Assembly (NCBI GenBank): GCA_031282905.1
Contig: JAITCV010000227.1
Span: 1-19,931, forward strand
From: Azoarcus sp.
GTDB lineage: Bacteria > Pseudomonadota > Gammaproteobacteria > Burkholderiales > Rhodocyclaceae
DNA: 19,931 bases
Reading direction: 5' to 3'
Both the position numbers and the translations under genes were made by a program. The notes below the pieces were generated by a model. That model was not told the DNA's origin. It saw nothing but the letters and a program-made list of their open reading frames with translations, and did no database searches. Shown here one piece after another: positions 8,058 to 15,617 of this stretch; the first letter of the stretch is position 1; every line of letters begins with the position of its first letter.

Positions 8058-11000
8058 TCAGCGCCGCACCGCTTCCAGCAGGCGTCTGATGCCCTTGACT
8101 CGTTGTTTTGGCTCGGGCAGGGCGACGCGGTGGATGATACGGTCGGGACCGGCCATGCGGATGGTTTTATCTCGCTGGATGAGGGCGATCACCTTCGCCG
8201 GATCGATGGGGGCGTGCTTGCCGAACTGGATGCTGATCTGCTCGGCGGAGGCGTCGAGTTTCACCACATCCCAGGGCGCGAGCAACAGGCGCAGGCGGTG
8301 GGTTTCGAGCAGCGCCTGGGTGGGGACGGGAAGTTCGCCAAAACGGTCGACCAGCTCCTCGCGCAGGGCAAACAGCCCTTCTTCGTCTTCGCAGTTGGCC
8401 AGCCGTTTGTAGAGCGTGAGCCGTTCTCCGACATCGGGGCAATAGTCGGTGGGCAGCAACGCCGGAGTATGCAGATTGATTTCAGAGACCCATTCGAGCG
8501 GACTTTCGACGGCGGGTTCCCGTCCTGCCTGGAGCTCGCGCACCGCGCGCTTGAGCATTTCGGTATAGAGCGAAAAGCCCACCTGGGCGATTTCGCCCGA
8601 TTGATTCTCGCCCAGCACTTCGCCCGCGCCGCGGATTTCGAGGTCGTGCATCGCCAAGTAGAAACCGGAACCCAGCTCGTCCATCATCGCGATGGCATCG
8701 AGCCGTTTTTGCGCCTGCGAACTGGCCTTGGCCTCTGCGTCGGTGAGCAGGTAGGCATAGGCTTGATGATGGCTGCGTCCGACCCGGCCACGCAGCTGAT
8801 GCAGTTGCGCAAGGCCGAAGCGGTCGGCGCGGTTGATGATGATGGTATTGGCGCTGGGGATGTCGATCCCGGTTTCGATAATGGTGGTGCACAACAGCAG
8901 GTTGGCGCGTTGCTGGGTGAATTCGCGCATCACCCGTTCGAGTTCGCGCTCGGGCAATTGGCCGTGGCCGACGACGATGCGCGCTTCGGGCAGCAAGGTT
9001 TCGAGATCGGCGCGCATGCGTTCGATGCTGTCGACCTCGTTGTGGAGGAAATAGACCTGACCGCCACGCTTGAATTCGCGCAGCACCGCCTCACGCACGA
9101 TGGCCTTGTTGACTGGACGAACGAAGGTCTTCACCGCCAGCCGTTTCTGCGGCGCGGTGGCGATCACCGAGAATTCGCGCAGACCTTCCATGGCCATGCC
9201 CAGGGTGCGCGGGATGGGCGTCGCGGTGAGGGTGAGGATGTCGACTTCGCTGCGCAGTTTCTTGAACGTTTCTTTCTGGCGCACGCCAAACCGATGTTCC
9301 TCGTCGATGATGACGAGGCCAAGCTGCTTGAAACGCACATCCTTTTGCAGCAGGCGGTGGGTGCCGATGATAATGTCAATCTTGCCCTCGGCAAGCTGGG
9401 CGAGCGCCTCGGTCTGTTCCCTGGCCGACTTGAAACGCGACAATTCGGCAACCCTCACCGGCCAGTCGGCATAACGGTTGGTAAACGTCTGGTAATGCTG
9501 TTCGGTGAGCAAGGTGGTCGGGCAAAGCACCGCCACCTGGCGGCCATCCTGCACCGCGATGAACGCGGCCCGCAGCGCGACCTCGGTCTTGCCGAAACCC
9601 ACGTCGCCGCACACCAGCCGATCCATCGGTCGTTCGGATTTCATGTCGCTGATCACCGCGTCGATTGCCGCCTGTTGGTCGGGCGTGGTCTCGAAACCGA
9701 AGCCTTCGGCGAAACTTTCCAAATCGTAAGTCTGGAAATCGAAACGATGACCGGAACGCGCCGCGCGCGCGGCATAGAGCGCGAGCAATTCGGCGGCGGT
9801 GTCGCGCACTTGTTGCGCGGCCTTTCTCTTCGCCTTCTCCCACTGTCCGGAACCGAGGCGATGCAAGGTGACTTGTTCGGGGTCGGCGCCGGCATAGCGG
9901 GTAATGACGTGCAGTTGGGAAACCGGCACGTAGAGCTTGTCGCCCCCCTGGTATTCGAGATGGAGGAATTCGGCGCGTCCGTCGCCGACTTCCATGTCGA
10001 CCAGCCCCAGATAACGGCCAATGCCGTGCGCCGCATGCACCACCAGATCGCCGATCCTGAGTTCGGAGAGATCGCGCAACCAGCCTTCCATGGTCGCGGC
10101 CTTGCGTCTGTCGGTACGGCGGTTGCGGGCAAGATGGGCGTAAAGCTCGGCCTCGGTGACGAGGGCAAGCCCCGCCGCAGGCAGGACAAAGCCATTGGCC
10201 AGCGGGGCAACGGTGAGCGCGAAAGCATGCCCCGCCGCGTTGAATTCCGCCAGATCGGCGCAGGGCTGTGGATCTTCGCCCTGCTCAGCGAGGAATTCGG
10301 CGATGGTTCCGCGCCGTCCCGGCGAATCGGCGGCAAGCAATATTCGCCCTTGAAATCCACTGCGGAACGCCCTGAAATGCGCCAGCGGATCGCTGGCCTT
10401 GCGGTCGACGGCCAGCGGCGGCAAGGCCATGGCAATGGCCTTATCTGGCGCGTGGGCGTCATCGGCCGGAAACCGGGCGAGATCGATCCTGGGATGGCGC
10501 TGGAGTGCGCGGAAAAAATCCTCGTCGCGCAAGAAGAGCCGCTCGGGTGGCAACACCGGACGCGCGCGATCGCCATCGAACAGCTTGTGACGCGCGCGGG
10601 TATCGTTCCAGAATGCGCCGATCGCCTCCGCGACCTGATGATGAAGAAATACCGGCGCCGCCTCCGGCAGATAATCGAACAGGGTGGCGGTCTCATCGAA
10701 AAAAAGCGGCAGGTAATACTCGATGCCTGCCGGGGTGATGCCGTTGGAGATATCCTTGTAGATCGACGCCCGGCTGGGATCGCCCTCGAAGCTCTCGCGG
10801 AAACGCCCGCGGAAACGGGTGCGCGCGGCCTCATCAAGCGGAAATTCATGCGCGGGCAGCAAGCGTATCTCGCGGGTCGGATAGACGGTGCGCTGGCTAT
10901 CGGGGTCGAAAGTGCGAATGCTGTCGATGGTGTCATCGAACAAGTCGATCCGCAACGGCAGTGGCGAGCCCATCGGGAACAGATCGACCAGCCCACCGCG

Positions 11001-11513
11001 CACCGCGAACTCGCCCGGACTGACCACTTGGGTGACGCAGGCATAACCGGCGAGGCTCAACTGGGCACGCAGTTTTTCCAGGTCGAGCGTCTCCCCCTGC
11101 TTGAGGAAAAAGGTATAGGCGGCGAGAAAGGCGGGCGGCGCCATGCGATAGAGCGCGGTGCTCGCGGGCGCGAGTATTACATCAGCATCATTGCGGCTGA
11201 TGGCGAAAAGGGTGGCCAGCCGCTCCGAGATCAAATCCTGATGGGGTGACAAATTGTCATAGGGCAGCGTCTCCCAATCCGGCAGCAGATGCAGGCGCAG
11301 CTCCGGCGCGAACCAGGCGATTTCCTCGCACAAACGGCGGGCATCGAGTGGATCGGCGGTGATGACCGCCAGCATCCGCCCGCGTGCGGCGAAGCTGGCA
11401 ATGGCCAGCGCATCACTCGAACCCGCCAGCGGCGGCAGATCGAGGCGCATGCCAGGGCGGGGAAATTCAAGCGCGGCCAGCGTGGGCGACAAGACATCGA
11501 GCGGACGGGACAT
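8058..11513 (-). CDS. mfd: Transcription-repair coupling factor Mfd
   Basis: Mfd recognises RNA polymerase stalled at DNA lesions, pushes it off using ATP-driven translocation and recruits UvrA for nucleotide excision repair. The product has 1151 residues (E. coli 1148) and is complete. The N-terminal UvrB-homology module covers about 1-340 (for example HLLPDWETLPYDNLSPH and GGLVDLFPMG). The RNA polymerase interaction domain begins around IGDLVVHAAHGIGRYLG at 487. The RecG-like superfamily 2 motor has Walker A GDVGFGKT at 636-643, DEEH at 737-740, TATPIPRTL after it, and motif VI QLRGRVGRS. The C-terminal regulatory D7 domain follows. The ATG at 11513 has no strong Shine-Dalgarno sequence. 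A 1071-codon frame on the opposite strand is a shadow of this gene's codon use. Confidence 0.98.
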   Translation of the reverse strand: MSRPLDVLSPTLAALEFPRPGMRLDLPPLAGSSDALAIASFAARGRMLAVITADPLDARRLCEEIAWFAPELRLHLLPDWETLPYDNLSPHQDLISERLATLFAISRNDADVILAPASTALYRMAPPAFLAAYTFFLKQGETLDLEKLRAQLSLAGYACVTQVVSPGEFAVRGGLVDLFPMGSPLPLRIDLFDDTIDSIRTFDPDSQRTVYPTREIRLLPAHEFPLDEAARTRFRGRFRESFEGDPSRASIYKDISNGITPAGIEYYLPLFFDETATLFDYLPEAAPVFLHHQVAEAIGAFWNDTRARHKLFDGDRARPVLPPERLFLRDEDFFRALQRHPRIDLARFPADDAHAPDKAIAMALPPLAVDRKASDPLAHFRAFRSGFQGRILLAADSPGRRGTIAEFLAEQGEDPQPCADLAEFNAAGHAFALTVAPLANGFVLPAAGLALVTEAELYAHLARNRRTDRRKAATMEGWLRDLSELRIGDLVVHAAHGIGRYLGLVDMEVGDGRAEFLHLEYQGGDKLYVPVSQLHVITRYAGADPEQVTLHRLGSGQWEKAKRKAAQQVRDTAAELLALYAARAARSGHRFDFQTYDLESFAEGFGFETTPDQQAAIDAVISDMKSERPMDRLVCGDVGFGKTEVALRAAFIAVQDGRQVAVLCPTTLLTEQHYQTFTNRYADWPVRVAELSRFKSAREQTEALAQLAEGKIDIIIGTHRLLQKDVRFKQLGLVIIDEEHRFGVRQKETFKKLRSEVDILTLTATPIPRTLGMAMEGLREFSVIATAPQKRLAVKTFVRPVNKAIVREAVLREFKRGGQVYFLHNEVDSIERMRADLETLLPEARIVVGHGQLPERELERVMREFTQQRANLLLCTTIIETGIDIPSANTIIINRADRFGLAQLHQLRGRVGRSHHQAYAYLLTDAEAKASSQAQKRLDAIAMMDELGSGFYLAMHDLEIRGAGEVLGENQSGEIAQVGFSLYTEMLKRAVRELQAGREPAVESPLEWVSEINLHTPALLPTDYCPDVGERLTLYKRLANCEDEEGLFALREELVDRFGELPVPTQALLETHRLRLLLAPWDVVKLDASAEQISIQFGKHAPIDPAKVIALIQRDKTIRMAGPDRIIHRVALPEPKQRVKGIRRLLEAVRR

Positions 11514-11541
11514 TCGGCTTCAACGGACAGCAAAGCAAACA

Positions 11542-11547
11542 ATTATA
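11542..11547 (-). promoter_or_regulatory. Candidate -10 box of the mfd promoter
   Basis: The minus strand reads TATAAT at 11547-11542, a perfect -10 box, about 29 bases before the mfd ATG. Transcription would begin near 11535. No good -35 box lies 16-18 bases upstream, so the promoter would be weak or activator-dependent. Confidence 0.45.
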
Positions 11548-11868
11548 TGGCAAAGGCCCGCCGTGCCTGTTTTCCGAGCCTTTTCCAATATGAGTCTGAA
11601 GATTCCGAGTTTGAAAGCTGGGAGTCCGTTGGACTACGTCAGTTCCAATGCGCCGGAGGATGTCGATTCTGGATGGCCAGAAGCGATATGCGTATGTGAC
11701 GGGCTTGCGGGGATGAGGTCGCGCCGCGGATACAGGGAATGAAGAAGGACCCCACCAGGTGACGAAAGTCTTCGGAGGGCTCGCGCGTCTGGCGCCCTGC
11801 GTGCGCGGACGGGAAAGCGAAGAAGCGCGGAAGGTGCGCGAAGCGTAATCTCAAAAAGCACAGCGCGT
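11548..11868. other. Gap upstream of mfd with no recognisable gene
   Basis: This stretch of about 320 bases has several short open frames on both strands, but none reads like a conserved protein, and none has a convincing start signal. It lies directly before a decayed transposase fragment, so it may be further degraded mobile-element sequence that has lost recognisable motifs. I see no RNA gene, repeat array or clear terminal inverted repeat here. Confidence 0.45.
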
Positions 11869-12235
11869 GGTAGGTTTAGAGCAGACCTGCTTTTCAAATT
11901 GCGCGGGGGCAAGCGTCTGATCGAGCGGCGATGCTCACGTGACGACTGGGCAAACAACGGGACAAGGCTTCGATGCCGTGGAAGCCTCCTTCGGGTTGGT
12001 CACGAGCCAAGGTATGCCCTGGTGGAAGCGGTCGGCCAGATCGATCAGGACCGGGCCGATTGCGAAAACGGCTTTGACGAACTGAAAAACAATGGGGCTG
12101 AGGTGGCGTCAATTGACGAGCGCGCGCAAGAGAAACGGCATGGCTGTAAACCATGCCGCATTGTTTGCACATTCCAGACGCCAGACCAAGCCGTCACCCC
12201 AAACCCTATTCTTCAAGCCCCCATCCGGACGTCAC
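11869..12235 (+). pseudogene. Decayed C-terminal fragment of a DDE-type transposase
   Basis: The plus-strand frame through 11890-12093 reads LLFKLRGGKRLIERRCSRDDW, then YALVEAVGQI and finally DRADCENGFDELKN (12049-12090). The last motif, with its Glu, is the hallmark of a DDE transposase group whose intact members continue QWGWGGFTTQDL. Here one base is missing after AAAAAC, and in the shifted frame the text becomes QWG-stop-GGVN-stop (TGA at 12099-12101 and 12114-12116); a third frame then keeps weak similarity to the family's end. The 5' half of the gene is absent. The element is therefore an old, inactive scar between mfd and the second HU gene. The exact IS family cannot be named by eye. 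Confidence 0.65.
12136..12158 (-). terminator. Hairpin, possible terminator of the second HU gene
   Basis: CGGCATGG (12136-12143) and CCATGCCG (12151-12158) form a perfect 8-base stem with a seven-base loop. On the minus strand it lies about 100 bases after the HU stop and is followed by TTTCTCTT, a weak T tract. It also falls inside the transposase remnant, so its origin may be unrelated to HU. Confidence 0.4.
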
Positions 12236-12258
12236 AGGAGAACGTCACGGCACCTCCC

Positions 12259-12537
12259 TCACTTGTCACTCACGGCATTCTTCAGCGTCGTTCCCGCCGT
12301 GAACTTGGGCACACGCGAAGCCGCGATCTGGATCGCATCCCCCGTGCGCGGATTGCGACCGGTACGCGCCGCGCGCGTGGATACTTCAAACGAACCAAAC
12401 CCGGTAAAAATGATCTTTTCACCCTTGGCCAGTTGTTCAGCAACAATGTCGAGTACGCCTGCCAGCGCACGCTCGGCCTGAGCGCGTGGAATATCCAGAC
12501 GGTCAGTCAGAGCATCGACAAACTCACTTTTATTCAT
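12259..12537 (-). CDS. HU-family DNA-binding protein (second paralogue)
   Basis: The 92-residue product is an HU-type histone-like protein. It has the MNKSEFVDAL start, GFGSF at 46-50 and the beta-arm NPRTG motif at 62-66, as in the HU encoded at 4984-5256, but the two differ at many helix positions and this one ends with an extra Asp-Lys. It likely forms HU homodimers or heterodimers with the first copy; IHF is less likely because the arm has the HU-type RNPRTGDAIQI sequence. GAGGAAA (12548-12542) gives a good Shine-Dalgarno sequence for the ATG at 12537. It is a single-gene unit, transcribed away from the five-gene cluster that begins at 12859. Confidence 0.93.
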   Translation of the reverse strand: MNKSEFVDALTDRLDIPRAQAERALAGVLDIVAEQLAKGEKIIFTGFGSFEVSTRAARTGRNPRTGDAIQIAASRVPKFTAGTTLKNAVSDK

Positions 12538-12589
12538 GTTTTTCCTCGATAGACAGGTTGTCAGCAGTACAGCTACAGCAAGTGGGCGG

Positions 12590-12598
12590 ATTCTAGCA
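12590..12598 (-). promoter_or_regulatory. Extended -10 promoter of the second HU gene
   Basis: The minus strand reads TGCTAGAAT (12598-12590), an extended -10 element (TGn followed by TAGAAT). Transcription would begin near 12583, about 46 bases before the HU ATG. No good -35 box is visible, which extended -10 promoters tolerate. Confidence 0.5.
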
Positions 12599-12817
12599 CC
12601 TCATGGCGGAATGCACCGCTACACGGGGGTTTGCGCCCAACAAATACAGCGAATCGGATAGTGCCCCACTTACCCCACTTCCAGCAATCCCTTTCGTCGT
12701 GAATCGGCCTGGATTCGCACCCATCCAAGACGAAACGGCGGGCCTGCCGCTGGTCGCAAACACCTTGTGCCAGCCGGGCGTCCCGCAAATACCTGCCGTT
12801 TGCCTTCAAGCCATGGA
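12599..12817. other. Divergent intergenic region with nested inverted repeats
   Basis: The gap between the second HU gene and the lipoprotein gene spans 12538-12858. Its middle part has no gene I can support; the open frame on the minus strand across 12573-12971 lacks family features and runs into the coding region opposite. Inside it TTTCGTC (12692-12698) pairs with GACGAAA (12729-12735), enclosing a smaller pair GAATC (12701-12705) and GATTC (12712-12716). This could fold as a branched or stacked hairpin. Confidence 0.45.
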
Positions 12818-12838
12818 TATAATCCCGCAGGTTAACCT
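12818..12838 (+). promoter_or_regulatory. Candidate promoter and operator of the five-gene cluster
   Basis: TATAAT at 12818-12823 is a perfect -10 box; the sequence 16-18 bases upstream is a poor -35 box. Transcription would start near 12830. The palindrome AGGTTAACCT (12829-12838) covers that start point, where a repressor could bind. The mRNA leader to the ATG at 12859 would be about 29 bases and has no clear Shine-Dalgarno sequence. Confidence 0.45.
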
Positions 12839-12858
12839 TTTGTTTACCGTTATTATCC

Positions 12859-14679
12859 ATGTCCGGTTCCACTTCCTTCCAGCATGCCTTGCGCCGTGCG
12901 GCCACTTTCGCCGCCCTGGCCGCAACGCTCGCCATCGCCGCGTGCAGCAACGCGCCGCAACGGCCCGCCACGCTCCAGACCGGCGATTACCGCTACGCAC
13001 TCGAACGCACGCGCTGGCTGATCGAGCAGGAGATGAAACAAAACCAGGTCACCGGACTGTCGATCGCGCTGGTCGACGACCAGCGTGTGCTGTGGGCGGA
13101 GGGTTTCGGTTTCGAGGACGCCAAAGGCGCTCTGCCCGCCAGCGCCACCACCCCCTACCGCCTGGGCTCGATTGCCAAGGTCGTCACCGCCACAGCGGCG
13201 ATGCAACTCGCGGAACGCGGCCAGCTCGACATCGACCGACCGCTCGCCGACGCGCTTCCCGGCTTCGCCATGCGCTCGCGCTTCGACAGCCCCGCCAGCG
13301 TCACCCCGCGCAACATCATGACCCACCACTCCGGCTTGCCGATCAATTATCTTAACGGCATGCTTACCGCAGGGACGCCGGAACCGTTTACCCATTTGGT
13401 CGAAGCGGTACGAAACGAATACGTCGCTTACCCGCCCGAATTCATCTTTTCCTATTCCAACCTGGGCGTCACCCTGCTGGGCGCGGCAATCGAACGCCGC
13501 GCGGGCGAATCCTATGCCGGCTTCGTCGATCGCAACTTGTTTGGCCCCTTGGGCATGGGCCATTCTCGCTTCGAGCCGCGCCCGGATCTGAAGGTCTACG
13601 ACCATGGCAGGCAGATCGAGCCGCTCGGCTTGCGCGACCTGCCCTCGGGCGGGCTGGTGTCGACCGTCGAGGACATGAGCCGTTTCATGAGTTGGCTGTT
13701 CGCGCAAGGCCGCAACGCCGATGGCGCGCGCTTGCTCTCCAGCGCGAGTCTCGACGAGATGTTCCGTGTGCAAAACGAAGACGTGGCGCTCGACATGGGA
13801 TTCAAGGTCGGTCTTGGCTGGTTGCTCTCGGGGATCGAAATCCAGGGCGCGGGCATCGTGGCGAGCCACGGCGGCACCCTGCTCGATTCGCACAGCCTGA
13901 TGGTGGTGCTGCCCGAACACCGGCTGGGTGTCATCGTCGCAGCCAACTCGGCCACCGCCCAGAACGTGGTCAAGGCGGTCGCCACCGAGGCGTTGACCCT
14001 GGCGCTCGAAGCCAAGACCGGCATCCTCCAGCCCCCGGCCGCGCGCCCGGCCAGCGCCGAATCCACGGTGATGACCCCCGCCGAACTCGCGCGTTATGAG
14101 TCATGGTATGACTCGATGGTCGGCTTGGTGCGGGTCAGTCCGGCCAGCAACGCGCTCGACGCCAAGGTCATGGGCCATACCTTGCAGCTTCGCCCCCGCG
14201 GCACGGGAGAATTCGGCCTGCGCTACAAGCTCTTCGGCATGTTCCCGGTGCAGGTCGCCGCTTTCGAAGGCATCCGGATATCGATGCGGAAAATCGCCGA
14301 GCACGACGTGCTGGTCGGTCACTTCGGCGCCAACACCATGCTGATCGGCGAGCGCCTCTCTCCAACCCCGGTACCCGCGAGCCTGTTCGACTTCCTCGGT
14401 GAATACGAGCTCTCCGACGACGCCCTTGGCATTATCCCGGAACATCTCTCGCTCAATTTCGAGCACGGCCTCCTGATCGGCGAATGCCGGTTTACCCAAC
14501 TGCCCGGTTTCGTCCTGCGCATCGGCCTCACGCCGATTTCCGAACATGAAATCCTGATTTCCGGCCTGGGTACCGGCAAGGGCGAAACCATCGTCGCCAC
14601 GCGCGAGGATGACGGACATGTGCTGCGTTTCTCCGGACTGGAGCTGCGCAGGAAAAATCCGCACCTGGCGCGACGGTAA
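12859..14679 (+). CDS. Lipoprotein serine hydrolase, class C beta-lactamase fold
   Basis: The 606-residue product is a predicted lipoprotein enzyme of the beta-lactamase / penicillin-binding-protein-like family, which includes esterases, D-aminopeptidases and transesterases. The signal peptide ends in lipobox IAAC with the lipidated Cys29, so the enzyme should be membrane-anchored outside the cytoplasm. The three active-site motifs are visible: SIAK (nucleophile Ser104, Lys107), YSN at 199-201, and HGG at 337-339 in place of KTG. The hydrolase domain ends near 385; a further 200-residue, mostly beta-strand C-terminal region (about 400-606) is of unknown function. The absence of a typical beta-lactamase context suggests an esterase or acyltransferase rather than antibiotic resistance. 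It is the first gene of the cluster; the next starts eight bases after its stop. Confidence 0.85.
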   Translation: MSGSTSFQHALRRAATFAALAATLAIAACSNAPQRPATLQTGDYRYALERTRWLIEQEMKQNQVTGLSIALVDDQRVLWAEGFGFEDAKGALPASATTPYRLGSIAKVVTATAAMQLAERGQLDIDRPLADALPGFAMRSRFDSPASVTPRNIMTHHSGLPINYLNGMLTAGTPEPFTHLVEAVRNEYVAYPPEFIFSYSNLGVTLLGAAIERRAGESYAGFVDRNLFGPLGMGHSRFEPRPDLKVYDHGRQIEPLGLRDLPSGGLVSTVEDMSRFMSWLFAQGRNADGARLLSSASLDEMFRVQNEDVALDMGFKVGLGWLLSGIEIQGAGIVASHGGTLLDSHSLMVVLPEHRLGVIVAANSATAQNVVKAVATEALTLALEAKTGILQPPAARPASAESTVMTPAELARYESWYDSMVGLVRVSPASNALDAKVMGHTLQLRPRGTGEFGLRYKLFGMFPVQVAAFEGIRISMRKIAEHDVLVGHFGANTMLIGERLSPTPVPASLFDFLGEYELSDDALGIIPEHLSLNFEHGLLIGECRFTQLPGFVLRIGLTPISEHEILISGLGTGKGETIVATREDDGHVLRFSGLELRRKNPHLARR

Positions 14680-14687
14680 GCTTCCCC

Positions 14688-15617
14688 GTGGCCAAGCCCA
14701 AACGCCTGCTCGTCGTCTCCTACTCGCAAAGCGGCCAGCTCATCGACATCCTCGCTGCTTTGTTGCGCCCGCTTGCCGAAGGGGTGAGCATTCGCCACGA
14801 AACCCTGCGCCCGCAACCGGCCTTTCCTTTCCCCTGGCCGTTTTTTAGCTTTCTCGATGCCTTCCCCGAATCGGTGCGCCTCGACCCTCGCCCCAACCAG
14901 CCGCTCCAGGTCACGGGCGAAGAAGATTTCGACTTGGTGATTCTTGCCTGGACGGTGTGGTATCTCTCCCCCGCGCAACCGATCACCGCTTTCCTGCAAA
15001 GCGAGACGGGCAAGCGGCTGCTCGATGGCCGTCCGGTGGTCAGTCTGGTGGCCTGTCGCAACATGTGGCTGTCCGCTTTCGATACGCTCAAGACCTTGAT
15101 CGATGACGCGGGCGGACGGCTGGTCGACCATGTCGCGCTGACCGACGAAGCCCCGGCGCTGGCGACTTTCATCACTACGCCGCGCTGGATGTTCACGGGC
15201 CGCCGCGACCGCTTTCTCGGCCTGCCCCCCGCGGGAATACAAGCCGCCCAGGCCGCGGACGCGGCCAGGTTCGGCACGAGGCTGGCCGCCGCGCTCGCCA
15301 ACGACGAGGAAAAAAGCGGACGCGCCATGCTCACCGGCCTGGGCGCGGTGAAGGTCGTCCCCCATTTGATCCTCAGCGAACGCGCCGGACGGCGGGCGTT
15401 CCGCGTCTGGTCGGGCCTCATCCACCGCTGTGGCCGCGCCGGGCAGAAACGCCGCCTGCCAGCGCTGCTCCTGTTTACCCTCTATCTCGTCATCTTGATT
15501 CTCACGGTGGTGCCTCTTTCCCTGGTCTTGCAACGCATTGCCGCGCCGCTGCTGCGTTCCCGCGTCGCGCAGCTCGTTCGTCATTACGAGCAACCCTCGG
15601 GCGCCGCCCATGAGTGA
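14688..15617 (+). CDS. Flavodoxin-like membrane protein resembling dialkylresorcinol condensing enzyme DarA
   Basis: The 309-residue product starts at a GTG (14688), eight bases after the preceding stop; no strong ribosome site is seen. The N-terminus RLLVVSYSQSGQLIDI (6-21) has the first beta strand and phosphate-binding loop of a flavodoxin, expected to hold FMN, and DLVILAWTVWYLSPAQPI (82-99) fits the second flavin loop. This pattern matches proteins annotated as dialkylresorcinol condensing enzymes (DarA family), which work with a DarB ketosynthase to make or aromatise resorcinol rings. Near the C-terminus a strongly hydrophobic segment (about 257-281, LLLFTLYLVILILTVVPLSL) should be a transmembrane helix. 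The gene overlaps the following ketosynthase gene by eight bases. The family call is fairly good; the reaction in this organism is inferred. Confidence 0.65.
   Translation: MAKPKRLLVVSYSQSGQLIDILAALLRPLAEGVSIRHETLRPQPAFPFPWPFFSFLDAFPESVRLDPRPNQPLQVTGEEDFDLVILAWTVWYLSPAQPITAFLQSETGKRLLDGRPVVSLVACRNMWLSAFDTLKTLIDDAGGRLVDHVALTDEAPALATFITTPRWMFTGRRDRFLGLPPAGIQAAQAADAARFGTRLAAALANDEEKSGRAMLTGLGAVKVVPHLILSERAGRRAFRVWSGLIHRCGRAGQKRRLPALLLFTLYLVILILTVVPLSLVLQRIAAPLLRSRVAQLVRHYEQPSGAAHE

Noticed and set aside
8034..11249. A 1071-codon open frame on the plus strand, opposite mfd
   Set aside because: It lies entirely antisense to a complete, motif-verified Mfd; such long antisense frames arise from GC-rich third codon positions. 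Its translation shows no family features.
12573..12971. A 132-codon minus-strand frame in the divergent gap
   Set aside because: It overlaps the signal-peptide region of the lipoprotein gene on the opposite strand, has no ribosome site at a sensible start and resembles no family; I treat the gap as regulatory.
14319..15611. A 430-codon minus-strand frame opposite the hydrolase and flavodoxin-like genes
   Set aside because: It spans the junction of two supported genes on the other strand and has no protein-like features.
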